Below are positions 43,873 through 52,107 of a DNA stretch of 64,000 nucleotides, in pieces. The stretch comes from Spirochaetia bacterium. GTDB lineage: Bacteria > Spirochaetota > Spirochaetia > Treponematales > Breznakiellaceae. A program made the translations under genes and the position numbers. Location of the stretch: assembly GCA_025997595.1 (NCBI GenBank), contig BNUU01000004.1, positions 1-64,000 of the forward strand. The letters are read 5' to 3'. The notes beneath the pieces were generated by a model, which did no database searches, had not been told where the DNA came from, and was given only the letters and a program-made list of their open reading frames with translations. The number at the start of each line of letters is the position of its first letter. The stretch's first letter is position 1.

Positions 43873-45138
43873 TTACCCCCGCGTAACTTCAATACCGGGG
43901 AGTTTCTTGCCTTCCAGCAGTTCCAAGGATGCGCCGCCGCCGGTGGAGACGTGGCTCATTTTGGAAGCCAGGCCGAACTTGTTCACCGCCGCCACGGAAT
44001 CGCCGCCGCCTACCACGGTGATGGTGCCCCGGCCGGTGGCGTCCGCTACGAGATGGGCAACCTGCTCGGTGCCCTTTGCAAAGGCGTCGAATTCAAAGAC
44101 ACCCACCGGGCCGTTCCACACAATGGTTTTGGCTTTGGCGAGGACTTCCTTGTACTTGGCTACGGTCTTGGGGCCCACATCCAGGCCCATGAGGTTGTCG
44201 GGAATATCCAGGCCGTCGATGGCCACGGGCTTGGCATTGGCGTCAAAAGTCTCGGCCCCGACATGGTCCAGGGGCAGGACGATCTCGGCCCCCGCTTTCT
44301 TGGCGGCTTCGATGATGCTCCTGGCGGTGTCAAGCTGATCGTCTTCGATCAGGGACTTGCCCACCTTGTGCCCTTGAGCCTTGAGGAAGGTGTAGGCCAT
44401 GCCCCCGCCGATCACCAGGGCGGAAGCGTTCTTCAACAGGCTTTCCAGCACGGCGATTTTCGATGAAACCTTTGCACCGCCGATGATGGCAACCAGGGGC
44501 TTTTGGGGATTGGTAACAATGGGTTCCAGATAGTTCACCTCTTTTTCCATGAGGAAGCCCGCCACCGATACCGGCACGAACTTGGCAATGGAAGCGGTGG
44601 AAGCGTGGTCCCGGTGGGCGGTGCCGAAGGCATCGTTCACAAAGATGTCACCGTAACTCGCCAGCTCTTTCGCCAGCTTGTCCCGGTCGGCCGCCTCCTT
44701 GGCGGTCTCTTCCTTGTGGAACCGGGTGTTTTCCAGCATGATGACGGTCCCGGCGCTTTGCCCATCGATAAAGGCCTTCTTGCCGTAATCCCCGTCTTCC
44801 CCGGCGAACACCACGGGCTTGCCCAGCTTTTTCGCCAGGTATTCCGCCACGGGCTTTATCCGGTGCTTACCCGCGATGTACTTCGCTTCGTCAAAGGTCT
44901 TGCCGTCCTTCTCAGCCTTTTCCTGGGCCTTCTTGGCATCCTTGGAAGGGTCCCCCAAGTGGGACATCAGGGTCAGGGTCTTAACCCCCTGATCCAGGAT
45001 GTACTTAATGGTGGGAATCGCCGCAGTGATCCGGGTATCGTCCTGCACCACCCCGTCCTTCATGGGCACATTAAAGTCCACCCGCATAATAATCCGCTTG
45101 CCCTTAAGGTCTACGCTTTTGACTGTCTTAATAGCCAT
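43873..45138 (-). CDS. pgk: Phosphoglycerate kinase
   Basis: 421 residues, ATP-generating glycolytic step. KRIIMRVDFNVPMKDG, TLMSHLGDP, LENTRFHKEE, DAFGTAHRDHAST, IGGAKVSSKIAVLE, GGGMAYTFLKAQG and the GGGDSVAAVNKFG nucleotide loop are present. It is about 25 residues longer than the usual 395, mainly near KAQEKAEKDGKTFDEAKYIAGKH, as in other treponemes and eukaryote-like forms. GGAGG lies nine bases before the ATG, and an intrinsic terminator lies 26 bases upstream of the start. Confidence 0.97.
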   Translation of the reverse strand: MAIKTVKSVDLKGKRIIMRVDFNVPMKDGVVQDDTRITAAIPTIKYILDQGVKTLTLMSHLGDPSKDAKKAQEKAEKDGKTFDEAKYIAGKHRIKPVAEYLAKKLGKPVVFAGEDGDYGKKAFIDGQSAGTVIMLENTRFHKEETAKEAADRDKLAKELASYGDIFVNDAFGTAHRDHASTASIAKFVPVSVAGFLMEKEVNYLEPIVTNPQKPLVAIIGGAKVSSKIAVLESLLKNASALVIGGGMAYTFLKAQGHKVGKSLIEDDQLDTARSIIEAAKKAGAEIVLPLDHVGAETFDANAKPVAIDGLDIPDNLMGLDVGPKTVAKYKEVLAKAKTIVWNGPVGVFEFDAFAKGTEQVAHLVADATGRGTITVVGGGDSVAAVNKFGLASKMSHVSTGGGASLELLEGKKLPGIEVTRG

Positions 45139-45164
45139 AATTTACCTCCGAATTGTTTTATAAA

Positions 45165-45197
45165 GTAAAAAAGCCCCGCCCATTGCGGGTCGGGGCC
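45165..45197 (-). terminator. Rho-independent terminator between gapA and pgk
   Basis: On the minus strand GCCCCGACCC (45196-45187) pairs with GGGCGGGGC (45181-45173) with a bulged A, followed by TTTTTT (45172-45167). It sits only 26 bases upstream of the pgk ATG, so pgk needs readthrough, antitermination or a start site inside the short remaining leader (TATAAA at 45162-45157). Confidence 0.88.
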
Positions 45198-45219
45198 TTC
45201 TACACAAATGCTTTCCAGA

Positions 45220-45311
45220 GGTTTCCGCCGTTTTAATGGCGGAAACCGGGCGTTAAGCGATGTTTTAATATCGTTTAACGGGTAGATATGCGCCGTTTTA
45301 ATGGCGCATAT

Positions 45312-45314
<3 letters not shown>
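45220..45314 (-). repeat. Three adjacent hairpins with one shared 8-nt loop
   Basis: Plus-strand coordinates: GGTTTCCGCC/GGCGGAAACC at 45220-45229 and 45238-45247; CGTTAAGCGAT/ATCGTTTAACG at 45251-45261 and 45270-45280 (one G-T pair); TAGATATGCGCC/GGCGCATATCTA at 45283-45294 and 45303-45314. All three enclose the same loop, GTTTTAAT (ATTAAAAC in the gapA mRNA). Stems are unrelated to one another. The third stem includes the gapA stop codon. They are separated by two or three bases only and are followed by the terminator at 45165-45197. Confidence 0.92.
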
Positions 45315-46388
<1,074 letters not shown>

Positions 46389-46428
46389 TTATACTCAATA
46401 GGGTAGCGAAAAGAGAAAAAATATACAA

Positions 46429-46502
46429 GCCCCAACTCCCCTGCAACCGCGGCGGTCCACGGGCATGCCGGTGATAAAACTCCGGTGCAGGGGAATTGGG
46501 GC
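46429..46502 (-). terminator. Long-stem structure and probable terminator before gapA
   Basis: GCCCCAACTCCCCTGCA (46429-46445) and TGCAGGGGAATTGGGGC (46486-46502) pair at 15 of 17 positions around a 40-base GC-rich loop that can fold further (CCGG and GGCATGCC repeats). On the minus strand a T-rich run (TTGTATATTTTTTC) follows. It ends the brnT operon, three bases after the ArsC-like gene stop. The size is near that of a tRNA, but no tRNA features are present. Confidence 0.7.
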
Positions 46503-46504
46503 CT

Positions 46505-46873
46505 TTATCCCTTCAGCATTTCCTTTAAGGCCTTTTCGTCAAATCCCACAACTGCCTTCGCCGCATTCCCCTTCCCTTCCCGGATCAGGGGTGTTTTGTA
46601 AATCCGGGGATCGGCAAGGAGTTCTTCACGGACATCATAGTCCATGTAAGAAAGGCCCCGTTCCTTCGCCACGGCGCATTCCGTATCAAGCATGGCTTCG
46701 CAGCCCGTCAGGGCCAAGCTGCCCGTCAGGGCAGCAGCCATATCGTCCAGTTCGCCGGGGCTGGGGGGCTTTAGGGTTAAATCCCGGAACTGTACTTCCA
46801 CCCGCCGCTCCTTAAAAAAACGGAGGGCCTTCTGGGTATCCTTACATTTTGGGGTTCCGAAGATTTGGATCAC
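46505..46873 (-). CDS. ArsC/Spx-family protein (YffB-like)
   Basis: 122 residues of the thioredoxin-fold ArsC family. FGTPKCKDTQKALRFFKER carries the single N-terminal Cys10; FRDLTLKPPSPGEL and YKTPLIREGKGNAAKAVVGFDEKAL follow. There is no CXXC, so it is neither a classical Spx nor proved arsenate reductase. The start is GTG, overlapping the DUF1801 stop (GTGA). It is the last gene of the brnT-led operon. Confidence 0.85.
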   Translation of the reverse strand: MIQIFGTPKCKDTQKALRFFKERRVEVQFRDLTLKPPSPGELDDMAAALTGSLALTGCEAMLDTECAVAKERGLSYMDYDVREELLADPRIYKTPLIREGKGNAAKAVVGFDEKALKEMLKG

Positions 46874-47223
46874 GGTGTTACTTTCTTAACCCGCCACCGG
46901 GTAATCTCCGCCACAAGATCCAGGGGCAGCGGCTTTGAAAGGGGAAACTGTATGGCCCCTTTGGATGTGACATATTCGGTAAGCTTGGGGGCAAAGACAA
47001 CGACCGCTTCTGCGCCGGGATAAAAGCCGATGTGGTGTTTCATCGCCGCAAAATGTACCAGATTTTGCTTTTGGTAAAAGGTCGGCATCCGGTAGCTGAT
47101 TTTTTCGACAGCTTCGGGGGCGGCTTCGCGGATGGTCTCCCGCATCCGGATAAGCAGCTTTTTTACCGGCGCCGGGAACAGGGCGATGTATTCATCAATG
47201 GTGACGCAAACCTTGTCTGTCAT
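46870..47223 (-). CDS. DUF1801 (YdhG/YdeI-type) protein
   Basis: 117 residues. TIDEYIALFPAPVKKLLIRMRETIREAAPEAVEKISYRMPTFYQ, here shortened to its landmarks PAPVKKLL and PEAVEKISYRMP, is the DUF1801 signature; HIGFYPGAEAV and KGAIQFPLSKPLPLDLV follow. Members are small soluble proteins, some called frataxin-like iron chaperones; function is not established. The ATG follows the brnA-like stop by two bases. A longer frame to 47328 has no support. Confidence 0.85.
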   Translation of the reverse strand: MTDKVCVTIDEYIALFPAPVKKLLIRMRETIREAAPEAVEKISYRMPTFYQKQNLVHFAAMKHHIGFYPGAEAVVVFAPKLTEYVTSKGAIQFPLSKPLPLDLVAEITRWRVKKVTP

Positions 47224-47225
47224 GG

Positions 47226-47633
47226 CTATTTTTCCACCACCGTTTTTACCCAATCGGGGTGATTGGGGGCCTCTTCCAGAAATTTGGTCATAAGCCCCGT
47301 ATAGCCCTTCCCTAAACTTTTCCACCAATTAATGGATGTCCTGGACAGCCTGATGGAAAACATAACCCGCTCCCGCCTTTCTTTGGCTGCCTGCGCGATT
47401 CTTTCCAGCTGCCGGGGGGACAAAACCGAAACTTCGGAGGGCCTAAGGCCGATGGCGTCCATATACCGTCCCTCACGATCCGCAGCGGCTCCCCCCAATT
47501 CGGCCTCTGTCAGGGGGAGATTGTCGTAGTCAACCGGATTAATGTTCCCCTTATTGGCCGTCCTTCCTACCCTGGCCTTTACTTCCTGAGGAATTCCCTT
47601 TGAAACATCCAATGAACTTTTAATAATTGCCAT
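47226..47633 (-). CDS. brnA: BrnA-family antitoxin
   Basis: 135 residues. The C-terminal part VMFSIRLSRTSINWWKSLGKGYTGLMTKFLEEA matches the BrnA pattern (strand, then W-x-x-GxGY and a helix), a ribbon-helix-helix DNA-binding and toxin-neutralising region. It overlaps brnT by 14 bases. It is longer than the usual 70-100 residues; the N-terminal half (TANKGNINPVDYDNLPL) is a linker seen in part of the family. ATG at 47633 has AAGGAA upstream. Confidence 0.82.
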   Translation of the reverse strand: MAIIKSSLDVSKGIPQEVKARVGRTANKGNINPVDYDNLPLTEAELGGAAADREGRYMDAIGLRPSEVSVLSPRQLERIAQAAKERRERVMFSIRLSRTSINWWKSLGKGYTGLMTKFLEEAPNHPDWVKTVVEK

Positions 47634-47892
47634 ATGCTTTCCTTTCTGCGGCACCGGCCTCCATGGCCGAAATAATCCTGATAACATCACCCCGATAGGT
47701 AACGCTCACCCATATTATCTTGCCGATATCGCCAATAATACGCCACCGGTCCTCATCAATGCTATGCGCCTTATCATACGTTTCAAGATGAAGGGGATCG
47801 GCAAAAACATACCGGGCATCTTCAAAACTAATACCATGTTTAGCGATATTCCGCCTGTTTTTGGCTTCATCCCATTCAAATTGAAGCTCCAT
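47620..47892 (-). CDS. brnT: BrnT-family toxin
   Basis: 90 residues. FEWDEAKNRRNIAKHGISFEDARYVFADP is the BrnT start and WRIIGDIGKIIWVSVTYRGDVIRIISA the core; BrnT is a RelE-fold ribonuclease. In most BrnT proteins the last motif reads ISAR followed by basic residues; here it is ISAMEAGAAERKAYGNY, so the usual Arg is Met. Toxicity may be reduced. The ATG coincides with the predicted transcription start and has no ribosome site. Confidence 0.87.
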   Translation of the reverse strand: MELQFEWDEAKNRRNIAKHGISFEDARYVFADPLHLETYDKAHSIDEDRWRIIGDIGKIIWVSVTYRGDVIRIISAMEAGAAERKAYGNY

Positions 47893-47898
47893 AAAATA

Positions 47899-47933
47899 AT
47901 ATTAAAGTGTTCAAGATGATTTGTCAAGACAAA
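47899..47933 (-). promoter_or_regulatory. brnT promoter with overlapping inverted repeat
   Basis: TTGACA (47927-47922), 17 bases, TAATAT (47904-47899). The inverted repeat TTTGTC/GACAAA (47920-47925 and 47928-47933) covers the -35 box and is a candidate BrnA operator, since BrnA represses its own promoter in Brucella. The start site should fall at or within one base of the brnT ATG. Confidence 0.75.
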
Positions 47934-47942
47934 AATGGCCAT

Positions 47943-47973
47943 AAAAAGGGGAACCCGGCAGACCGAATTCCCC
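47943..47973 (-). terminator. Rho-independent terminator of the oad operon
   Basis: GGGGAA (minus, 47973-47968) pairs with TTCCCC (47953-47948), with an inner CGG/CCG stem, and is followed by TTTTTAT (47947-47941). It lies 50 bases after the oadB stop. Confidence 0.85.
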
Positions 47974-48022
47974 ATTATTCTAAAAAAACTCTTTACAAAA
48001 ATCGCTGAAGCATTTTTTAAAC

Positions 48023-49486
48023 TCAGCCCCCGTACACCGCGATCATGACCCCTGCGGCTATTGCCGTGCCGATAACGCCGGCGACGTTCGGGCCCATGGC
48101 GTGCATCAGAATGAAGTTACCCGGATCGGATTCCAGGCCCACCTTGTTGGAAACACGGGCGGCCATGGGTACCGCCGAAACGCCGGCGGAACCGATAAGG
48201 GGATTGATCTTTTCCTTGAGGAACAGGTTCATGAACTTGGCAATCAGAAGCCCCGAAGCGGTGGCGACAGAGAAGGCCACAAGACCCATGACCACAATGA
48301 TCAGGGACGAGGGGTTCAGGAACTTCTCGGGGGTCATTTGGCTGCCCACGCCCAGAGAGAGGAACAATGACACGATGTTCATCAGTTCATTCTGGGCGGT
48401 ATCGGAGAGCCGCGCCACCACTCCGCATTCCCGGAGGAAGTTGCCGAACATGAGGCAGCCGATAAGGGGCGCCGCAGAGGGGAGGAGGAGCAGAGTCAGA
48501 GTAAATACCACCAGGGGGAAGGCAATCTTTTCGGTCTTGGAAACCGGCCTGAGCTGCCGCATCTTGATAAGCCGCTCCTGCTTGGTCGTCAGCGCCCGCA
48601 TGATGGGGGGCTGGATAAGGGGCACCAGGGCCATGTAGGAATAGGCCGCTACCGCAACGGTTGCCAACAGGTGGGGGGCAAGCTTGGCCGCGATGTAGAT
48701 CGTGGTGGGGCCGTCCGCGCCGCCGATGATGGCCACCGCGCAGGCTTCCTTGAGGTTAAAGGCAACACCGGGGAGGTAGTTGGCAACGGAGATAAAGAAA
48801 AGGGTTCCGAACACGCCGAACTGGGCCGCCGCACCTAAAATGGCGGTTTTGGGGTTGGCAATCAGGGGACCGAAGTCGGTCATGGCCCCGATGCCGATGA
48901 AGATGATCAGGGGGAAAAATTCGTTTCCTACCCCGGCTTCATAGATGATATCCAGGAAACCCGGATGCTGGACTATCTCTTCGATTATCTCACCGTTTAC
49001 CAGCACATGCTGAACGATTTCCGTAGCCCCCATTCCCGCCAGGGGGATGTTTACGAAGATGGTCCCGAAGCCGATGGGGATGAGCAGCAGCGGCTCAAAG
49101 CCCTTGATCGCCCCCAGGTAAACGATGAGGAAGCCCACCGCCACCATGAGGAATTCCTGCCAGCCGAAGACCGTAATGGGATCCCCCGCCGGGGTCTCAC
49201 CGTGTATTTGATCGGTAATAAAAGCGTATATACCGGTGGTTTCCACGATGTTCCGGGCAAAACTCCCCAGGGTAACCGGGGGTATATCCTTGCTGTTGGG
49301 AATTATCCCGTTCAGATTCCTGAAGGAGGGCAGTTCCGAAGTTGAATCGGCTATCTGCTCGGAATTGCCGGCGGCCTGCACCCGCGGGGTAAAGGCCGTG
49401 CCCACCAGATTAATCGCAAAGGCGCCGATCAGCAGGAGCAGACAGACTTTAACGACCAGTATGGGGCTCTTTTTAAGTTCTAACAT
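48023..49486 (-). CDS. oadB: Oxaloacetate decarboxylase, Na+-pump beta subunit
   Basis: 487-residue membrane subunit that couples carboxybiotin decarboxylation to Na+ export. About ten spans. The conserved blocks [27 protein letters not shown] (with the Na+-site Asp), [23 protein letters not shown] and [19 protein letters not shown] are intact. The N-terminus is longer than in Klebsiella and includes an extra span and a periplasmic stretch before [18 protein letters not shown]. Last gene of oadG-oadA-oadB, with a terminator downstream. Confidence 0.96.
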   Translation of the reverse strand: MLELKKSPILVVKVCLLLLIGAFAINLVGTAFTPRVQAAGNSEQIADSTSELPSFRNLNGIIPNSKDIPPVTLGSFARNIVETTGIYAFITDQIHGETPAGDPITVFGWQEFLMVAVGFLIVYLGAIKGFEPLLLIPIGFGTIFVNIPLAGMGATEIVQHVLVNGEIIEEIVQHPGFLDIIYEAGVGNEFFPLIIFIGIGAMTDFGPLIANPKTAILGAAAQFGVFGTLFFISVANYLPGVAFNLKEACAVAIIGGADGPTTIYIAAKLAPHLLATVAVAAYSYMALVPLIQPPIMRALTTKQERLIKMRQLRPVSKTEKIAFPLVVFTLTLLLLPSAAPLIGCLMFGNFLRECGVVARLSDTAQNELMNIVSLFLSLGVGSQMTPEKFLNPSSLIIVVMGLVAFSVATASGLLIAKFMNLFLKEKINPLIGSAGVSAVPMAARVSNKVGLESDPGNFILMHAMGPNVAGVIGTAIAAGVMIAVYGG

Positions 49487-49519
49487 ATTTTCCTTTCCTT
49501 AATCCTTAATTTAAAGCCT

Positions 49520-49568
49520 GGAGTTCTTCGCAAGAAGAACTCCTCAGGCAAAACCTTAGGGTTTTGCC
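49520..49568 (-). repeat. Two junction hairpins between oadA and oadB
   Basis: GGAGTTCTTC/GAAGAACTCC (49520-49529, 49534-49543, loop GCAA) and GGCAAAACC/GGTTTTGCC (49547-49555, 49560-49568, loop TTAG). Both stems are perfect, ten and nine pairs. No T run follows on the minus strand. The second begins four bases after the oadA stop. Confidence 0.85.
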
Positions 49569-49571
49569 CTT

Positions 49572-51629
49572 TTAGCCAATTTCCGCTATGGGCTGCTGGG
49601 ACTGAACCTGGGTGCCCGTGGGCACCAGATAGTGAACGCTTCCGGCCACAGTGGCCTTGATCTCCAGTTCCATCTTCATGGATTCGATGATTACCACATT
49701 GTCCCCGGCCTTGACCTGAGCCCCTTCAGCTACCGCATAGCGGAGGACCGTCCCCGCTACCGGGGAGGGGATCACCGTACCACCGCTTGAGGGCGCGGCT
49801 GCCGCAGGAGCAGGGGCCGCTTCGGGAACAGCGGCAGGGGCGGCTTCAAGAACCACACCGGAGCCCCCGATCTCGGCGACCGGCTGCTGGGCCGCAACCT
49901 GGGTGCCTGTGGGTACGAGGAAGTGGACGGGACCGGTGGCAGTGGCCTTGATCTCCAGTTCCATCTTCATGGACTCAATGATAATCACGTTATCCCCGGC
50001 CTTAACCGTTTCACCGTCGCCTACTGCATAACGGAGGACCGTCCCCGCTACGGGGGAGAGAATCTGGGAACCGCCGCCGGAACGGGCCGCAGGGGCTGCT
50101 CCGCCGGCGGGGGCCGCTTTACCGGCTGCGGGCGCAACCGCCACCGTACCGGCGGGGGCAACCACTACATCGTAGTTGGCGCCGTTTACGTTTACGTTAT
50201 AACGGGCAGCCTGCCCTGCTCCAGCTTTTGCGGGGGCGGAAGAAGCTGCGGCAGCGGCAGGAACCGCAAAGGATGCGGAATCCACCGGCCCCTTGGAACG
50301 TTCCTTGAAGAATTTTGGGGCAACCTTGGGGAACATCGCATAGGTCAGGACATCCTCATCGGTTTCGGCGCCTTCTTTCCTGGCTTCTTCGGCCATTTTG
50401 GCGTATTCATTGGCAATACTATCGGCGGGCCGCTCGGTAATCACCGCATCGTAGTTGTTCTTGGCCAGGGCCAGTTTTACCAACTCGGGGTTGGCCGGGG
50501 CGGCGAGGGCGCCGTAGCGGCCGGTTACCAGGTCTGCGGTCTCGGAGGTGAGGTTCTTGTAACGCCCGAAGAGGACATTGAACACCGCCTGGGTACCGAC
50601 GATCTGGCTGGTAGGGGTCACCAGGGGAATATAACCGCAGTCTTTCTGCACAACCGCAATTTCCTTGAGCACCGCATCGATCTTGTCGGAGGCGTTCTGC
50701 TCTTTCAACTGATTTTCCAGGTTGGAGAGCATGCCGCCGGGGACCTGGGATACCAAAATACGGGTATCCGCGCCGAGGAAGCTCGACTCAAACTTGGCGT
50801 ATTTTTTACGGACATCCCGGAAGTAGACCGCAATGTCGAGGAGGGCGGTGATATCAAGGCCGGTTTCAAATTCAGTGCCCTTGAAGGCTTCAACAATGGT
50901 TTCGGTAGGGCTGTGGCTGGTACCCATGGCCATGGAGGAAATCGCCGTGTCAAGAATTTCCGCGCCCGCTTCAGCGGATTTTACCAATGTGGCAACCGAA
51001 AGGCCGGTAGTTGCATGGGTGTGGATCTCCACGGGAATGTCGACCTTGGCCTTAATCGCCTTGACCAGTTCATAGGCTTCGTAGGGCTTTAAAAGGCCGG
51101 ACATATCCTTGATACAGATTGAATCCGCGCCGAATTCAGCGTAGCGCTTGGCAAGATCGGCGTAAATCTCTTTTGTATGGTAGGGGGTGGTGGCATAGGA
51201 AATGGCCATCTGGACATGTTTGCCGGTTTTCTTCGCGGCGTCCGCGGCGCGCTTGAGGTTGCGGGGATCGTTACAGGCGTCAAAAATGCGGAACACGCCG
51301 ACGCCGGTCTGGGCGGCCTTCTCCACGAACTTGTCCACCACGTCATCGGCATAGTGCCGGTAACCGAGCAGGTTCTGCCCGCGGAGGAGCATCATGATCG
51401 GAGTGTTGGGCAGGGCGGCGTGGAGCTTCCTTAAGCGGTCCCAAGGATCTTCATTTAAAAAGCGGATGCAGGAGTCGAAGGTGGCCCCACCCCAGGCTTC
51501 CAGAGCCCAGTAGCCGATTTTATCGAGACGGGAACAGGCGGGAAGCATATCCGCCGTGGTCATACGGGTTGCATGCAGGGACTGGTGGGCGTCGCGCAGC
51601 ACCAGATCGGTCAGTTTAACTTTAGGCAT
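49572..51629 (-). CDS. oadA: Oxaloacetate decarboxylase alpha subunit with two biotinyl domains
   Basis: 685 residues. The carboxyltransferase TIM barrel (1 to about 270) has VLRDAHQSLHATRMTTADML, the FRIFDACNDPRN loop, catalytic Lys in ICIKDMSGLL and HTHATTG metal His. The conserved PYC/OADA domain follows to about 450. Unlike the usual about 600-residue protein with one biotin carrier, two similar carrier domains are present, each with ESMKMELEIKA; the biotin Lys are about 555 and 652. An Ala/Pro-rich linker joins them. Both look functional. Pyruvate- or methylmalonyl-CoA-linked activity cannot be excluded. Confidence 0.95.
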   Translation of the reverse strand: MPKVKLTDLVLRDAHQSLHATRMTTADMLPACSRLDKIGYWALEAWGGATFDSCIRFLNEDPWDRLRKLHAALPNTPIMMLLRGQNLLGYRHYADDVVDKFVEKAAQTGVGVFRIFDACNDPRNLKRAADAAKKTGKHVQMAISYATTPYHTKEIYADLAKRYAEFGADSICIKDMSGLLKPYEAYELVKAIKAKVDIPVEIHTHATTGLSVATLVKSAEAGAEILDTAISSMAMGTSHSPTETIVEAFKGTEFETGLDITALLDIAVYFRDVRKKYAKFESSFLGADTRILVSQVPGGMLSNLENQLKEQNASDKIDAVLKEIAVVQKDCGYIPLVTPTSQIVGTQAVFNVLFGRYKNLTSETADLVTGRYGALAAPANPELVKLALAKNNYDAVITERPADSIANEYAKMAEEARKEGAETDEDVLTYAMFPKVAPKFFKERSKGPVDSASFAVPAAAAASSAPAKAGAGQAARYNVNVNGANYDVVVAPAGTVAVAPAAGKAAPAGGAAPAARSGGGSQILSPVAGTVLRYAVGDGETVKAGDNVIIIESMKMELEIKATATGPVHFLVPTGTQVAAQQPVAEIGGSGVVLEAAPAAVPEAAPAPAAAAPSSGGTVIPSPVAGTVLRYAVAEGAQVKAGDNVVIIESMKMELEIKATVAGSVHYLVPTGTQVQSQQPIAEIG

Positions 51630-51650
51630 ATTTTCTCCTATTTAGTGTAT

Positions 51651-51716
51651 GGAGTTTCCAAAGGAAACCGTTGGTTTCCTTTGGAAACTCCCAAGAAAAT
51701 CGCGTTAGCGATTTTC
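51651..51716 (-). repeat. Two junction hairpins between oadG and oadA
   Basis: A perfect 19-pair stem (51651-51669 with 51673-51691, loop GTT) and a 9-pair stem GAAAATCGC/GCGATTTTC (51695-51703, 51708-51716, loop GTTA). The oadG stop codon lies in the second loop, so the stem reuses the last codons of oadG. Each arm of the long stem is itself a small palindrome (TTTCC-AAA-GGAAA). Confidence 0.88.
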
Positions 51717-51968
51717 CGTTTTCTGGTATTCAGTTACCGCAGCGGTGATGGCAGCCGTAACAGCGGCGGTCTTTGCGGCCGAATTGGCCTGCGGAGACGA
51801 CGGCCGTGCAGGGGTGGGTTGTGTTACATCCTTGTCCGCGCCCAGGGCGTGAACTACCTTGCCCATCAGGGTGACGGCGATGATCACAATCACCAAAAAC
51901 GAGAACACCGTTCCCATACCCATCACGGTCAGGACGCCGCTTTGTCCCAGCATCTCAACTATTGTCAT
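51705..51968 (-). CDS. oadG: Oxaloacetate decarboxylase gamma subunit
   Basis: 87 residues. One membrane span (VMGMGTVFSFLVIVIIAVTLMGKVV) near the N-terminus, then an Ala/Thr/Pro-rich cytoplasmic tail that joins alpha to beta. MTIVEMLGQSGVLTVMGMG is the family start. ATG at 51968 has GGAGGA upstream; a frame to 52022 adds nothing recognisable. First gene of the oad operon, divergent from the cyclase gene. Confidence 0.9.
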   Translation of the reverse strand: MTIVEMLGQSGVLTVMGMGTVFSFLVIVIIAVTLMGKVVHALGADKDVTQPTPARPSSPQANSAAKTAAVTAAITAAVTEYQKTENR

Positions 51969-52071
51969 ACTTCCTCCATAATCGTGTTCTAATAATTGAG
52001 GAATGATACCAAATGTATCCATGCCGTGTCCAGCCGGCCAAAGGGCGGCGCTCCTGCCGGGTCTTCCTCGC

Positions 52072-52100
52072 TTTCATTATCCGTAAGCCTGCTATATAAT
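52072..52100 (+). promoter_or_regulatory. Predicted cyclase promoter, leaderless
   Basis: A perfect TATAAT at 52095-52100 with a poor -35 (TTTCAT, 52072-52077, 17-base spacing). The ATG at 52108 starts seven bases after the -10 box, and the bases between show no ribosome site, so the message should be leaderless. Confidence 0.55.
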
Positions 52101-52107
52101 TAACCTA

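Noticed and set aside
46429..46502. Possible tRNA or small structured RNA of 74 bases
   Set aside because: No acceptor/anticodon/T-loop pattern and no CCA; the two arms make one long stem followed by T residues, so a terminator is the simpler reading.
49923..51092. 389-residue plus-strand frame opposite oadA
   Set aside because: Gly/His-rich translation typical of antisense to a GC-rich gene; the minus-strand gene is certain.
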